A program made the translations under genes and the position numbers. The notes under the pieces were generated by a model. It did no database searches. It was given only the letters and a program-made list of their open reading frames with translations, and was not told where the DNA came from. From contig OZ034969.1 in NCBI GenBank assembly GCA_964030785.1, positions 34,190,601 through 34,254,600 of the forward strand: 64,000 bases of DNA, read 5' to 3'. Origin of the DNA: Siderastrea siderea. Lineage: Eukaryota; Cnidaria; Anthozoa; Scleractinia; Rhizangiidae. Of the stretch, positions 43,601 to 52,951 are shown one piece after another. Numbering within the stretch: position 1 is the stretch's first letter; each line of letters opens with the position of its first letter.

Positions 43601-45964
43601 GCTACTCCCCTCTGGATGAGATGCTAGTCTATCACAGGTTTACCCATAGCAGTATGTCGCCGGTACCCATGTACACACCTGGGGGAGAGAGACAAGTTAA
43701 GTTTCTTGTTTAAGGAAACAAAGCGATGGCAAGGACTGGACCTCAAACCACCGGCCTTCAGATCTGAAGTCCAACGTGCTAACCACTACACTAGTGCGCC
43801 CACACAACGACATCTACCCAAACGTGAGCAGAAAGAATAGTTATATAATTATATCGAGGAGAAAAGAATATTATGGAAAATGCTCAAAATGGAAATTCGG
43901 TCCCACACAATTAGTTTCGCCAAAAGGAAAGCTAGATTTTCTAACCAGTAGAAACTTGATGTTAGGGAGCTACTGAGTGAATTAAATGGCACAATTTGCA
44001 GCAGTAATGATTTGGAAAATTTGGACGAAGTACTGAGGAACTATAATGACCTCAAGAATTAGTTCCACTCCATTAACGAACAAAAAAGAAAAGCTGAAAG
44101 CGGCTATGTATAGGTCGAAGTGCCGCTGGATCGAAGGCAGAAAGACAAAATACTTTTCAAGAAAGAAAACAAACTACATGTATACCAAGAAGGTGTCGAT
44201 GGAACTAGAAGATGAAAACGGAGGTATGGCAACGGATGAGAAACAAATTTTAGGAAAAATTGAAGTGTTTTATAACGAGCTATATGCTCCCAAAATGAAT
44301 GGTGGCCAACTTACCTTATCAACTCAAACAGAGGGCCCCTTGACTTTGAAGAATGCAAGACAGTTCTTGATATGTCTTACAATGGAAAATCGCCAGGGGA
44401 AGATAGGTTTACAGTCGAGTACCCGGCGAAAAACCTCTTGGAGCAAGGACGAGAACCAACAGCAAACTCCACCCAAATATGACGCCGGGATGGGGAGTCG
44501 AACCCGGGCCACATTGGTGGGAGCCGAGTGCTCTCACCACTGCGCCATCCCTGCTCCTCATAATTAAATGCGAGTCTGAATTACACTCAAGAAAAGAGAC
44601 TATTATCAATATCACAACGACACTGAGTCATAACCTCGATCCCAAAAAGAAAAAATTGGCGACAAATAACGCCGTTTAAACTTAGATTACAAGATAGCAT
44701 CAAAGGCCATAGCATAAAGAATAGAAACAGTCCTTCCCCACACCTTACTCATACGAAACCAACAGGATTTATAAAAGGTCTGGAAGGTTAATATTGGCGA
44801 GAACACCAGATTCATAAGAGATTTAATGACAGACAAGAAAAATCCCGGTATATTACTTTCAGTAAACTTCCGGGAAGTATTTGATACTCTTCAATGGTAA
44901 ATTATGCCTCACGCATTAAAGAGCTACAACTTTGTAGACAGCATACGCAGATGGTTCTGGTTACTCTAAAAAGACAGGCAAGGTTGCCTGCTTTCCCCTT
45001 TGTATTCTAGCCTGAGAAAACAGCCGACGTTTCGCGAGGTCGCCACTTGAGTCCTCGCAAAACGACGTCTGAGTAACCAGCGTGGAAATTCCATACTGAT
45101 GACGTGAACTACTCAGATCTTGGTAGTGCTTCTGATTGGTTGTGCCGCGAGAGAATTGTCTTTCAACCAATCAGAAGCACTAACAAGATCTGGGTAGTGC
45201 ACGTCATCAGTATGAAATTTCTGCGCTCATTACTCAGACGTCGTTTTGTGAGGGCTCAAGTGGCGACCTCGCAAAACGTCGGCTGTTTTCTCAGGCTATT
45301 TCTAATCCTTTTAACCGTCAAATTCATGACAGACAAAATTCGCCAATGCAAGGAGGTAAATGGCATTTCTATCTGTAGTGTGGTAAAGTCAGTTCGCGGA
45401 TGACACAAACCTTATGTGCGCAGACATAATATAACGTCTGTAAAAAAAACGCTCTGACAATTATAATGGATCTCGGCCGAAGCTCGGCTCTAAACTTAAA
45501 CAAAGAGAGCAATGAGGTCGGGAAAATACCCTAAAAACAGAAAGGCCAGGGGCCACTCCAACTAGAATGGGTCATCTGCCCGACAAGATTCTTGGGTGTT
45601 TACCTATCAAAACGATCAGAAATGAGATGACCACTACAGCTTTACCATCAAAATTAAAAAATTGCAGTCCAACCTTGTTGTATGGAGGTCTTCGACATTT
45701 AACTTTGTTCGGCAGGGAGGGTATTAATAACAAAAGCACTCGGAATACCTCCACTGATCTATTGAACATTAAATGTTGATAATCCAGACGATGTAATAAA
45801 ACAGGTTAAAAGGCGTCTATTCCAATTTTTATGGAAAAATAAGAGGAACAAGATAAAAAGGCGAGGTTTATACCAAGACTATGACAAAGGTGGTTAACGT
45901 ATGGTAAACTTCGGAACAATGATCAAAGCCTTAACCCTGAGTCATAAAATTGGAAAACATTTCC

Positions 45965-46017
<53 letters not shown>

Positions 46018-49000
46018 TTGGAAAATGCAGAGGTCTAAGTTGTAACTACAATGTTGAATTTATTGAAGACTTGCCCATATTTTACACGGATATCCTATCA
46101 TATTTCAGTGAGTTAAAAGCACTTTATGGAAGCGCCCAGTATTAAGATACAATCTTATTCAATAACAAGAAATTTTTATCGAAGGAAAACCTTTTTTCCT
46201 TAATTTCAGACATTTTAATGCTGTAATTAGGAAGAGTGAATTACCCAATAAAGATTATCATTTGAAAAATTTGAGTTGGGCTGGACTTTAAAGACACTGA
46301 AAAAACACTTTACATTTTTAGATAGTCTGAAAACAGTTTGGGCTTTTAATGCTTTTAAATACTCCTTTCAATTGACTATTTCTCTAGATCTTGATGTTCT
46401 ACGTTCTGATGTCCATTCTGTTGACTGCCTGCTGTGGAAATCTAACTCCTCGGGCAGTTGACTATGGAAAGTCCTACAAAACTGCTCCCCCCAAGCTTAA
46501 ACAGAATCTTCTTGCCCTGTTCATAGGCCTGGTAAGTATATTGGCCTCAGCAAAATGGTTGCAGATGGTGGATGTTGAGAGTAACTCTGGCTTTGCTTTA
46601 AATGTAACTTTACTTTTTTCTGAGTGAATCCAAGGTGTTAAAATGATGTCTCGAACTCAAACTAGTGAACCCGACCTTGTAGGGAACTTAAGCTCTAGCC
46701 GTAGTTTTCAGCAAAAAATGAAATTTTTCAATCCCTATTTCTGGACTACAATCGTCGTCATTAATATTGGGACACCTTCACATCTCAGTAATTGCCAAGG
46801 ACAATTCTGTAGAAAAACCCCCGCCCCCCTGTACAATGTTGATTTTCCCATCCACAATCAATTTACCTGTAACACAACATTGTTTAAGGGGGGTGGGGGG
46901 GGGGGGAGGCGTGGAGTCTGGTTAAAGCGTGATTGAGTTAAAAAATTGAAATTCATGTAAAATAGGCAGGATTTCTTTAGGTGTCCCAAAACTTTTTGTC
47001 GAAAATTGTAGCTAAACCATGACATATTTTATGTTCGACGCGACTGAGTAGAGCAACTGTTTTATTTTTATAAATTATAGTCAGTCTTATCTCTGGATTA
47101 TGGAAAGAAAAACGCTTGTAACAAAGTGAAATGGGATAGGAGCAGTCGAAGCTCTCGTAAGCGACCACCTCGAGAATTCAGTAAAGTGGTCGCAACTAGA
47201 ACTGGTCGCTTACGAGAATGGGCTCTCGTAAACGACCACATGATAAAACAATAGAGAGTGGTCGCTAACAAGAGCTTTCAACGTAAAGCTTGGCCTATGT
47301 GAATGCTTACTAATAGTTTTGCAGTAATAATATTAAATAGCTTTTTATTGCCTATAACAGAAGAGGTCTGCGTAGGTACAAGTCAAAGAACCATCAGCAT
47401 CGATCTGTGTTATGTATTACTCTAAATTTGAACGAGAACCGAGTGCTTTTATTAAAGTGCTGACCAAGTGGTCGCTTACGAGAACTTAAAAACAAAGGGA
47501 AAAAAAAGCCTTTTGGTAATTCACAAAAGTGGTCGAGGTCGCTTTAACGGGAGCGGTCACTTACAAGAGCTTTTCATTACAGAGTTTAAGTGACAAGTCA
47601 AACGGGGTTTCACAATGCTGGTCGTAACTAGAGCTGGTCGCTTACGAGAGTGGTCGCAGGGAGAGCTTTAACTGTATTTCAAATACGTACTGCTCTTCTC
47701 ATGGGATATATATATCTTATTAGACGGTTGAGTGTGTAGTATCGTGGGATATTTTTACGAGTCGCGCCGTATTTTGGCGAGCCCGTAGGGCGAGTCAAAA
47801 TACAAGAGACGAGTAAAAATATCCCACGATACTACACACTCAACCGTCTAATAAGGGATTTATTATTCAACTTAGCTACAAAATGGAAAAGTGGTTTATA
47901 AACTGTCTGAGTTGCGTGACAAACTAACGTGACTTCTGAGCAGCGAGTGAGCGCGCCAGCGGGGTCAGGTTTCGCGCGCTTGACGTGAGGTTGTTGTTGA
48001 TTGGTCAAAAACGAAAACTTGTCAAACCTGTCAATCGAGCGAAGCGTCGGGATTTTATTTCAACTTGCAAGGAAAACAAAGATGGAACAAGGCAAAACTG
48101 AATTATTTTCGGGTTTACAGTTAGATGTCTTGAATAACAATGTTCTTGGTCACCGAGTAAAACTACGGAAAGAAAGAACTCGACAGAACAAACAGAACTC
48201 GAAAGTCAAGTCAAACAAAATTAAACAGCACTTCGAGCTCAGTCATCTTCGTCCGAATCACTAACCATGGGTCGTTTGGGAAGAGATAGCGGAGGAGATT
48301 TCTGACCGACAACAATTGTGCATTTGTTGAAGACAGTTCCTGAGAAAAGATGGGTTCCGTTTCCTGACTTTGACAAACAAATGACATAAAAGATTACGTA
48401 AAGATTGTTCAGTTCCTCGGCGGGAATTTCCTCAATGGCCCTTGTTTCTTTAACGGACTTGAGGTCAGTTTTTGTCTTTTCTGTTGTATTTTGATACGTT
48501 TCGATTTTCTTCAATAAATAAAGAAATTTCACTGTCGTCTAGGTCATTGCTTGTCTCTAGGATCTCGTCTTCGTTAAAAACCTCAAATTTGGTAGGCATT
48601 CATTGTGTTCTTCCGGGAAAACGAGCGTTTCAGCCATTTTTTCATCGTTCACCTTGTAAGCCTAATGCCTGACGTGGCATTTGTAGAAAACCTGTCAAAC
48701 CGGTCTTCTGGAGTACAAATACCGTGGGATATTTGTACTCGTTTTGGGTGTTATTTATACTCTACTGAATGCAGTTGAATAATAATAGATGATAGCCTAT
48801 ATAAGTAGGAAACAAATCACAGCATGCACTTGTATTTTGGTAATGAAATGAGTTTAAAATTTTTTTGTTATTTGAGGGCTTGGGTTACATCGCCTGGATA
48901 ACTTTTATCTTGGACATTGCCCTTATTTACAAGTTGTATCGAAAACAACGAATGGAGGAATTCCGTCGTCAGCAGCTCGCGGGCCAACCTGTCATACAAC

Positions 49001-49143
49001 AAGCGGCGGTGGTGGTTATGTCACAAAACATCGGAGAAGGCGGGAAGCAGCATGTCTTCCAATCGACTGCACCTCCAGGACAGCAGCCATTTCAAAATCC
49101 AGTGATTGGACTGCCCCCAGCTTATAATCCGCTTCCATATTAA
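32774..49143 (+). CDS. Double MARVEL-like tetraspan membrane protein (seven exons)
   Basis: Inferred model, 528 residues: exons 32774-33190, 37730-37930, 39376-39537, 41179-41367, 41721-41927, 46388-46531 and 48877-49143. All introns are phase 0 with GT/AG ends. The N-terminal ~120 residues are a Pro/Gln-rich repeat region (QPGQPVY, GTPGQPVQ). Two homologous four-helix units follow: exon 2 pairs with exon 5, exon 3 with exon 6 and exon 4 with exon 7. Signature matches are SPLCFIMCAEF / SPVFFIKLAEM and NLVPRAVDLG / NLTPRAVDYG. The tail ends PPAYNPLPY, a PPxY motif that could bind WW domains. Helix pattern and the charged residue in helix 1 resemble MARVEL/MAL-plasmolipin proteins of membrane trafficking and junctions. 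I infer eight membrane spans with both ends cytoplasmic. The MARVEL assignment is by pattern only. Confidence 0.78.
33680..34030 (-). mobile_element. Penelope-like retroelement 3' relic
   Basis: In the minus frame 34009-33827 the sequence IPVARHFNLPDHK and HPGNTESQKNSSKN matches the conserved end of the GIY-YIG endonuclease region of cnidarian Penelope-like elements. The end of the relic reads CTGACGAAGGGCTAACGCTC, a common 3' tail in such elements. Only this C-terminal part is left, in intron 1. Confidence 0.6.
34692..37399. mobile_element. TTAA-flanked DNA transposon, copy 3 (2.7 kb, piggyBac-like)
   Basis: TTAA duplications lie at 34688-34691 and 37400-37403. The termini are CTCTATCCAGACC and GGTCTGAATAGGG. 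Its right ~230 bp, reversed, matches the left part of copy 1 at 13572 (GGTCTTGTGGGACCGGGGG, CACCTCTTAACTCCGAGAAT). The 2.2 kb interior has only short unrecognised frames and no DDD transposase. It lies in intron 1 of the MARVEL-like gene. Confidence 0.72.
37400..37620. mobile_element. MITE-like repeat (TTAACCCTCGGACGCACAAG family), copy 2
   Basis: Starts exactly at the TTAA that closes the neighbouring 2.7-kb element, reading TTAACCCTCGGACGCACAAG. It is similar to 32426-32640 throughout. Confidence 0.6.
37730..37930 (+). CDS. Exon 2: helices 1b-2 of unit 1
   Basis: 67 codons after CTTTTTCAG. Encodes VALLGAWASIVKYVDG, a short acidic loop and the helix ITIFSWVVVIISLSAYAF. The loop motif FFKGI recurs in exon 5. 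Confidence 0.75.
38088..38330. repeat. (GAAT)n / (GAAC)n microsatellite
   Basis: About 240 bp of GAAT units with interspersed GAAC and GACT blocks, in intron 2. Confidence 0.95.
39376..39537 (+). CDS. Exon 3: helix 3 and extracellular loop of unit 1
   Basis: 54 codons after TTTTTGCAG. Reads SVVVYFFLLSLVLACTANL, then VPRAVDLGEYYSKW, ending VIALDVAL before GTATGA. Confidence 0.75.
39945..41000. mobile_element. Second foldback element (1.06 kb) with minisatellite ends
   Basis: Arms of ~370 bp (about 39945-40310 and 40640-41000) are inverted copies, sharing GAACCTCTGATTTTAG, TTGATAG..GAT..T and GGACAGTG. The outermost ~110 bp of each arm iterate CTCGCCACCAAC. The 8-mer CTCCCTGC abuts both ends (39937-39944 and 41001-41008) as a likely target duplication. 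The loop holds a (TTAG)n run at 40557-40632. No transposase. Lies in intron 3. Confidence 0.72.
40557..40632. repeat. (TTAG)n microsatellite
   Basis: About eighteen TTAG units with one or two substitutions, in the loop of the second foldback element. Confidence 0.9.
41179..41367 (+). CDS. Exon 4: helix 4 of unit 1 and start of helix 1 of unit 2
   Basis: 63 codons after TTTCACAG. Reads AFGFLSSILFVADVVVNY, a polar linker with QTQRAQ, then YLRSPVFFIKLAEM, which mirrors the end of exon 1. Confidence 0.75.
41721..41927 (+). CDS. Exon 5: helices 1b-2 of unit 2
   Basis: 69 codons after TTTTATGCAG. Reads ALLFGAWVCILKYFDWG, FFKGIAIWAWVMVILLVLTV and FSFDKIYSR. Alignable with exon 2 along its length. 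Confidence 0.75.
42325..42366. repeat. (GAT)n-(GAG)n trinucleotide repeat
   Basis: A short run of GAT units followed by GAG units in intron 5. Confidence 0.85.
42884..43354. mobile_element. MITE with CTAGTCCCTAGGCG inverted ends
   Basis: CTAGTCCCTAGGCG at 42884-42897 is exactly complemented by CGCCTAGGGACTAG at 43341-43354. Non-coding interior of ~440 bp. Confidence 0.75.
43510..43803 (-). mobile_element. tRNA-derived SINE (family 2)
   Basis: On the minus strand the head reads GGGCGCACTAGTGTAGTGGT then TAGCACG (A-box region) and GGTTTGAGGTCC (B box), followed by a ~200-bp unrelated body ending near CGGTTAACGATCG. Distinct from family 1 in head and body. Inserted into the LINE. Confidence 0.7.
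44417..44555 (-). mobile_element. tRNA-derived SINE (family 1), truncated
   Basis: The minus-strand head GGATGGCGCAGTGGTGAGAG and B box GGGTTCGACTCC match the SINE at 12153-12436. The copy is cut off after ~140 bp and interrupts the RT region of the LINE. Confidence 0.75.
45010..45296. mobile_element. Near-perfect palindromic MITE, TA-flanked
   Basis: 287 bp. GCCTGAGAAAACAGCCGACG at the left and its exact complement at the right, with arms of ~135 bp. TA lies on both sides (45008-45009 and 45297-45298), so it is probably mariner-related. Its centre pairs CTTCTGATTGGTTG with CAACCAATCAGAAG. Confidence 0.8.
45961..46016. repeat. (ATT)n microsatellite
   Basis: Eighteen or so ATT units inside the LINE remnant. 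Confidence 0.95.
46388..46531 (+). CDS. Exon 6: helix 3 and loop of unit 2
   Basis: 48 codons after ATTTCTCTAG. Reads ILMFYVLMSILLTACCGNL, TPRAVDYGKSYK and NLLALFIGL before GTAAGTA. Clear homologue of exon 3. Confidence 0.75.
47148..47672. mobile_element. Repeat element built on GGTCGCTTACGAGAG
   Basis: The 15-mer GGTCGCTTACGAGAG or its complement occurs at least six times, with ends AAGCTCTCGTAAGCGACCAC and GTGGTCGCAGGGAGAGCTTT facing each other. A non-coding inverted-end element in intron 6. Confidence 0.6.
47711..48785 (-). mobile_element. Crypton-derived non-autonomous element, copy 2, with terminal hairpin
   Basis: Reverse-complement copy of 24153-25216, with small differences across its length. 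It carries the same palindrome (47716-47857), the same ORF remnant on the minus strand (48690-48239, ending SDSDEDD-stop) and the same internal loss of the recombinase core. Sharing the deletion shows that both copies descend from one already-deleted parent. Lies in intron 6, antisense to the host gene. Confidence 0.62.
48877..49143 (+). CDS. Exon 7: helix 4 of unit 2 and cytoplasmic tail
   Basis: 89 codons with stop after GTTATTTGAG. Reads GLGYIAWITFILDIALIYKL, the basic stretch YRKQRMEEFRRQ, then a Gln/Pro-rich tail ending LPPAYNPLPY. The PPAY matches the PPxY ligand of WW domains. Confidence 0.72.
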   Translation, partial: GLGYIAWITFILDIALIYKLYRKQRMEEFRRQQLAGQPVIQQAAVVVMSQNIGEGGKQHVFQSTAPPGQQPFQNPVIGLPPAYNPLPY

Positions 49144-49590
49144 GACTCGGTCCAAAAGTAACGTGTGCAACACTGAGCAGTAGCTGCACGCTGAGCTGTT
49201 TATTAATCAACGCATTAAGCTGTGTCGCGTGTATTTGTTGACAGATCGCATGGCCGTATGTGACGTCAGCGGTTTCAAAGAGTTCCGCTTCGCCGTCCAC
49301 GCTAGAACACGGTTGTCGGCGTTTCCAATTTATCCGCTCGAGCTCCGGAGAGCTTTTCTCATGAACTTCCGTTCCCAGTAGCCGTTAAGATGCTGTTTTG
49401 GTGTGGACGGAAGGCCTAACCGGAGGAAAAAGTTGCGTTTTCAAAGTTATCTGAGCTAGTGTGTACACGGCCTTAGCACTTTTTGAAGATGTTTTGAATG
49501 CGTTTGTGTGTTTATGGAGCAAAACTCGAAGAAAAATACACCCTCGGAACAAGGTACAAACAATTAAGCAAAAATTCAGCTCAACAATGA
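49144..49590. other. 3' flank of the MARVEL-like gene
   Basis: No canonical AATAAA was noticed close to the stop. Otherwise unremarkable. Confidence 0.35.
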
Positions 49591-49594
49591 TCGA

Positions 49595-49666
49595 AACGGA
49601 GTCCGGGATTCAAACCCGGGAAAGCATTGTTGAGTCATAAGCGCTTTCGCCACTACGACGTACGGT
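49595..49666 (-). mobile_element. tRNA-like SINE head
   Basis: The minus strand reads GTGGCGAAAGCGC (A-box-like) and CGGGTTTGAATCCCGG (T-arm/B box). The flanking ends do not pair into an acceptor stem, and a TTCCGAGGGTGT-type SINE body follows. I therefore call a SINE and not a working tRNA gene. Confidence 0.5.
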
Positions 49667-50935
49667 TCATGGATAGTTCTACGACAGCTGTTCTCTTCCT
49701 CCTTTGAAAATTTACGAATTTTTGCTGATTTGCTAATTACAATTGTGTAAACTACTTCAGTCAGCTGTTAAATATTTCAAGTCCATTAATAAGGAGGGCG
49801 ATTGCGACCTGGAGTTTGATTGTTCTACTAGCCGTGAACTTGCGTAACCATTTTATTGATAGTTTTCATTTGTTTCTATTATGATTCCATATATTCAAGA
49901 ATTAGCTGTTGCTATCGGTTATTCATCTGCCGATTTTGTAAAACGAGTTTCTTAAAATCATATACCTTGGAAGAATTTAAGAGACGCCTACAATAAACCA
50001 TATCCCAGCCTAGGTGGGGTAGAAATGTTTCCATTAGTTGCTTTATTTTGACCCGATTGCGACTAAATTTACCTTTCCTTGCCTTGCTACGCCGACAAAA
50101 ACACATGCATAACATAATCGTAGCTTAGAGGTCTTACTAGTGACAATTACACTGAGCATAAACCTAACAAGTTTTCATGGGGTTATCGTGACTTTGCTGT
50201 AGGGGTCTGGCATTTGCAGTAGTTCGTGGCACTGTTTTCATGTGCATAGCGTCCTTTCCTAAGCCACTTGAGCAGAACGAAGGGAATAACAGAGTTGAGA
50301 CCTAGCTTAAGCAGATGACACAAGCGAAGGATTTTGATTCGCTAATCGGCACGAAAGTATGCGAATTAGACAACAGTAGCTTAAAGTGGTCTTTTACACC
50401 CCGCGCTGGAAAAAATTACTATTAAATCAATCTCTCGGTGGTCGAGAAGCAATTCATGAATAAAGAAGGTACCAAGATGAAATTTAGTTTCCAAAATAAA
50501 TGGATTTACGCCGAGTGTGAAATATTTAGGTACTATTCTCCTAACTTTCGATTGGGGGGGGGGGGGGGGGGCGTTCCTGCCATCCGGGACTTTATTTCCC
50601 AGGTTCTAAAGTCGTGCAAACGAGGCATGAATCCTTTTCGTTCGCTGTTCCAAGCAAGTCGAGCAATTTTCCGTTCCTCCCTCCTTCCTTCTCGATGGTT
50701 TTCTGTCACTGGATGGCAGGTGTGCCCTTACCTTTGCTGGCTTAAGGGACTGTGCAATAATTACCTGGAGGGAGGGTTTGGAAATGGGTAAAATAAGGCT
50801 CAAAATTAAGTAGCATCCCCCCCCTCACTAGGCGAAAATTAACTTTAACCTCCCCTCACCTCCTGATAATATTAAGGTCACCCCCCCCCCCCTCATCCCC
50901 TGGTTCCTCCTCGCATTGGCTCCCTCATACCTAAT
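49667..50935. other. Non-coding stretch with poly-G and poly-C tracts
   Basis: A G run lies at about 50553-50571 and C runs at about 50817-50823 and 50881-50892. No supported gene. Confidence 0.4.
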
Positions 50936-51425
50936 TTACGTGTTGGATGTCTTCCTCAGGCACAAAAAGTACTCAAATAACTCTTCAACGTATGAGTTCT
51001 CTCCATCGGAATCACTTGACTCTAATTCTGAAGTTGTGTCGTTTTCACACGAGTTATAAAATTCTTCATCTTTCAGAACATCGCTGGCAGCATTTTCACG
51101 TGCATGGCTGAGAACTCGTTTAGTTAAATCAGCCTTACTTCCGCTTTTCTTGAGATCATGTTGTTTCAAATACATTTTCAGTTGGTTGCTCGTAAGCGCT
51201 TTCATATCTGTTTCATTTTCTAAGAAACATTAGACGAAAGAGCGTTCCTTTTTCTTACTCTTTTTTTCGCCTTTGCATCCAAGAACTCAAGGTGCTCTAC
51301 ATATCTTTTACAGGCAGTCTCGTCCACGTTGTACTGGGAACAGAACTCTTGCAAAGACCTTTCTTCAGAGGAGGAAATTTTCCCTCGTTGAACAATTTCT
51401 TTATCTGGACACTCGGGAGACGTTT
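50936..51425 (-). pseudogene. SAP-domain ORF fragment, probably transposon-derived
   Basis: The minus-strand frame from ATG 51205 reads LTSNQLKMYLKQHDL and KSGSKADLTKRVLSHA, a SAP DNA-binding motif, then an acidic tail (ESSDSDGENSYVEEL) and a stop at 50936. Upstream (about 51425-51260) a second frame reads GKISSSEERSLQEFCSQYNV and RYVEHLEFLDAKAKK. This pairing is familiar from C-termini of repetitive ORFs in coral genomes. The two parts do not join in phase through the visible GT/AG sites, so a frameshift or a lost exon is likely. Confidence 0.45.
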
Positions 51426-51429
51426 ATAA

Positions 51430-52680
51430 GCTAACTTTGCAAAGTAATCAACCTGTTTATATTTATATAGATCAATTTATTGCTATTAAAGTCAACAGTT
51501 GGGTTTTCCATTCTCGTTAATAATTAGAATACAATGTAGGCTATCCTACATTGGCTTTTTCTTTAATTTTCATTGAATAACATCATAGTGTCAGGGCCGT
51601 CGCGAGACTTTTCTGATAACCGAGGCATTTGCGAAAGCGCCGAAGGCGCGAGCTTTTAGGGGAGTCTGGGGGCATGCTCCCCCAGAAAATTTCGAAATCT
51701 AGACGCTTGGAAATGCCATTTTTAAGCGTTTTCCTGGTGGTATTTTCCCCCAAACATAACCAAAATCCAAACTAATTTTAACAGCATTCCTGGTGCCAGT
51801 TAAGTAAAACTGTTTTAATATATAACAGAGGCATTCCTCTCTTACTGCATGACAGACAGAAAAACATTAAATAATCAGCCAGTTCAGAGATCAAAGCACC
51901 AGGAATTGATTTTTTTTCAGTTTAATTCCAGTGTAAGCAAGTATAAATGTTTGAACTCTAATAGCTCTTCTACCACTTTTCCAGTTTGTGAAAAAGAGTG
52001 AAAAAAGTAACCCCCCCCCTGTATGTATTAATTTTTACATCCAACCCCCTCTCTCTCTAGTTGTGATTTTTCCCTATGCCCCCCTCTGGTTTCCCAACCC
52101 CCCCCCCCTCCAGGTAATTAATGCCAGTCCCATTATGTCCTGTGTATATTGTTTTTTTCCTCAGCTTTCTGTGCTTCATTTAAATAAACGGCGTCGCCCA
52201 TGGCAAAACTTTATCCCATACAGATCTCTCCCAAAGCAACTCCTTATCATCAATCGTGAGGTTTCAGATAACATGAAGTATAAATATAGTTTAGCGCATG
52301 TTTGACCAAAAAAAAAATGGAAAATCCCCACGACAAGGCCACCTTTCACAAACTTGTTTTTTGCTCGGGATAAAGGTAAACGAAATTTAATTCAACAGAG
52401 AACTCGAACCTGTAAGAAACAAGGCAGAAAGGGCCTTAGGTGATCCGCCTACGTTAGCGACAGTGTCCAGAGCTTAGCCATTGGGTTTGTGTTCCTCACT
52501 AAAGCCAAATGGGCAAACGATATCAAAAGATTTAAGGAGTGCTAAGGAATACTACTCACTGAGGGCGTCAGGAGCAAGGAGAAAGAAATTCCGTTCTCTT
52601 CTCACTTGAGCGATGTAAATGGTGAAATTCTAGGCAGCGTTTAGGTAAAGCCCAGTGCTACACCTATCTGTGCAGCAAAG
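51430..52680. other. Non-coding stretch
   Basis: C-rich runs at about 52010-52018 and 52097-52110. Nothing else recognised. Confidence 0.35.
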
Positions 52681-52951
52681 GCTGATTTCCATATGATCGC
52701 CACGACCGCTACCAAAAAAGTTGAGCGGTCGGTGCGACTTTGATCGCTCAGCAGTTTCCATATAGGCTAGTTTTCATATGATTGCTGTGACCGCTACGAT
52801 CGCTAAAAAGTGGTTTCCACATGATTGCAACGATTGCTGAACGTTTTCCCCAGCATCGCAGCGATCGTAGCGATCGTAGCGATTGGAGCGATCGTAGCGA
52901 TCGTAGCGATCGTAGCGATCGTAACGTTCGTAGCGATCATACGGAAACTAG
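52681..52951. mobile_element. MITE with TTTCCATATGATCGC ends and an internal 9-bp repeat
   Basis: TTTCCATATGATCGCCACGA at the left is mirrored by GCGATCATACGGAAAC at the right, with further internal copies of the end motif. Between 52853 and 52947 the 9-mer CGATCGTAG is iterated about nine times. Confidence 0.6.

Larger units (their letters stand above)
42480..46290 (+). mobile_element. L1/Tx1-like LINE, decayed, with nested insertions
   Basis: Plus-strand fragments follow LINE order. Endonuclease: LILGGDWNCTLTKNDKKGGA near 42717-42785. Pre-RT: EIRSHTISFAKRKA near 43885 and RSKCRWIEGRKTKYF from 44112. RT: DYKIASKAIAKRIE and QTGFIKG near 44690-44770. C-terminus: GLYQDYDKGG near 45870 and LPIFYTDILSYFSELKALYG near 46070-46130. 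Stops and frameshifts are frequent. It is interrupted by a MITE (42884-43354), a SINE (about 43510-43803), a second SINE (44417-44555) and a palindromic MITE (45010-45296), all within intron 5 of the MARVEL-like gene. Confidence 0.75.

Noticed and set aside
44324..44615. Minus-strand ORF reading VRALGSHQCGPGSTPHPGV
   Set aside because: This is the SINE family 1 head translated antisense to the LINE; a similar frame appears over the SINE at 12168-12422.
49595..49666. Possible tRNA gene with a good T-arm
   Set aside because: No matching acceptor stem and a SINE-like body follows, so I do not call a functional tRNA.
52440..52660. Segment with phrases like GTAAATGGTGAAATTCTAGG that recall rRNA
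   Set aside because: The match to the conserved small-subunit rRNA core is only a few bases and the flanks do not continue it.
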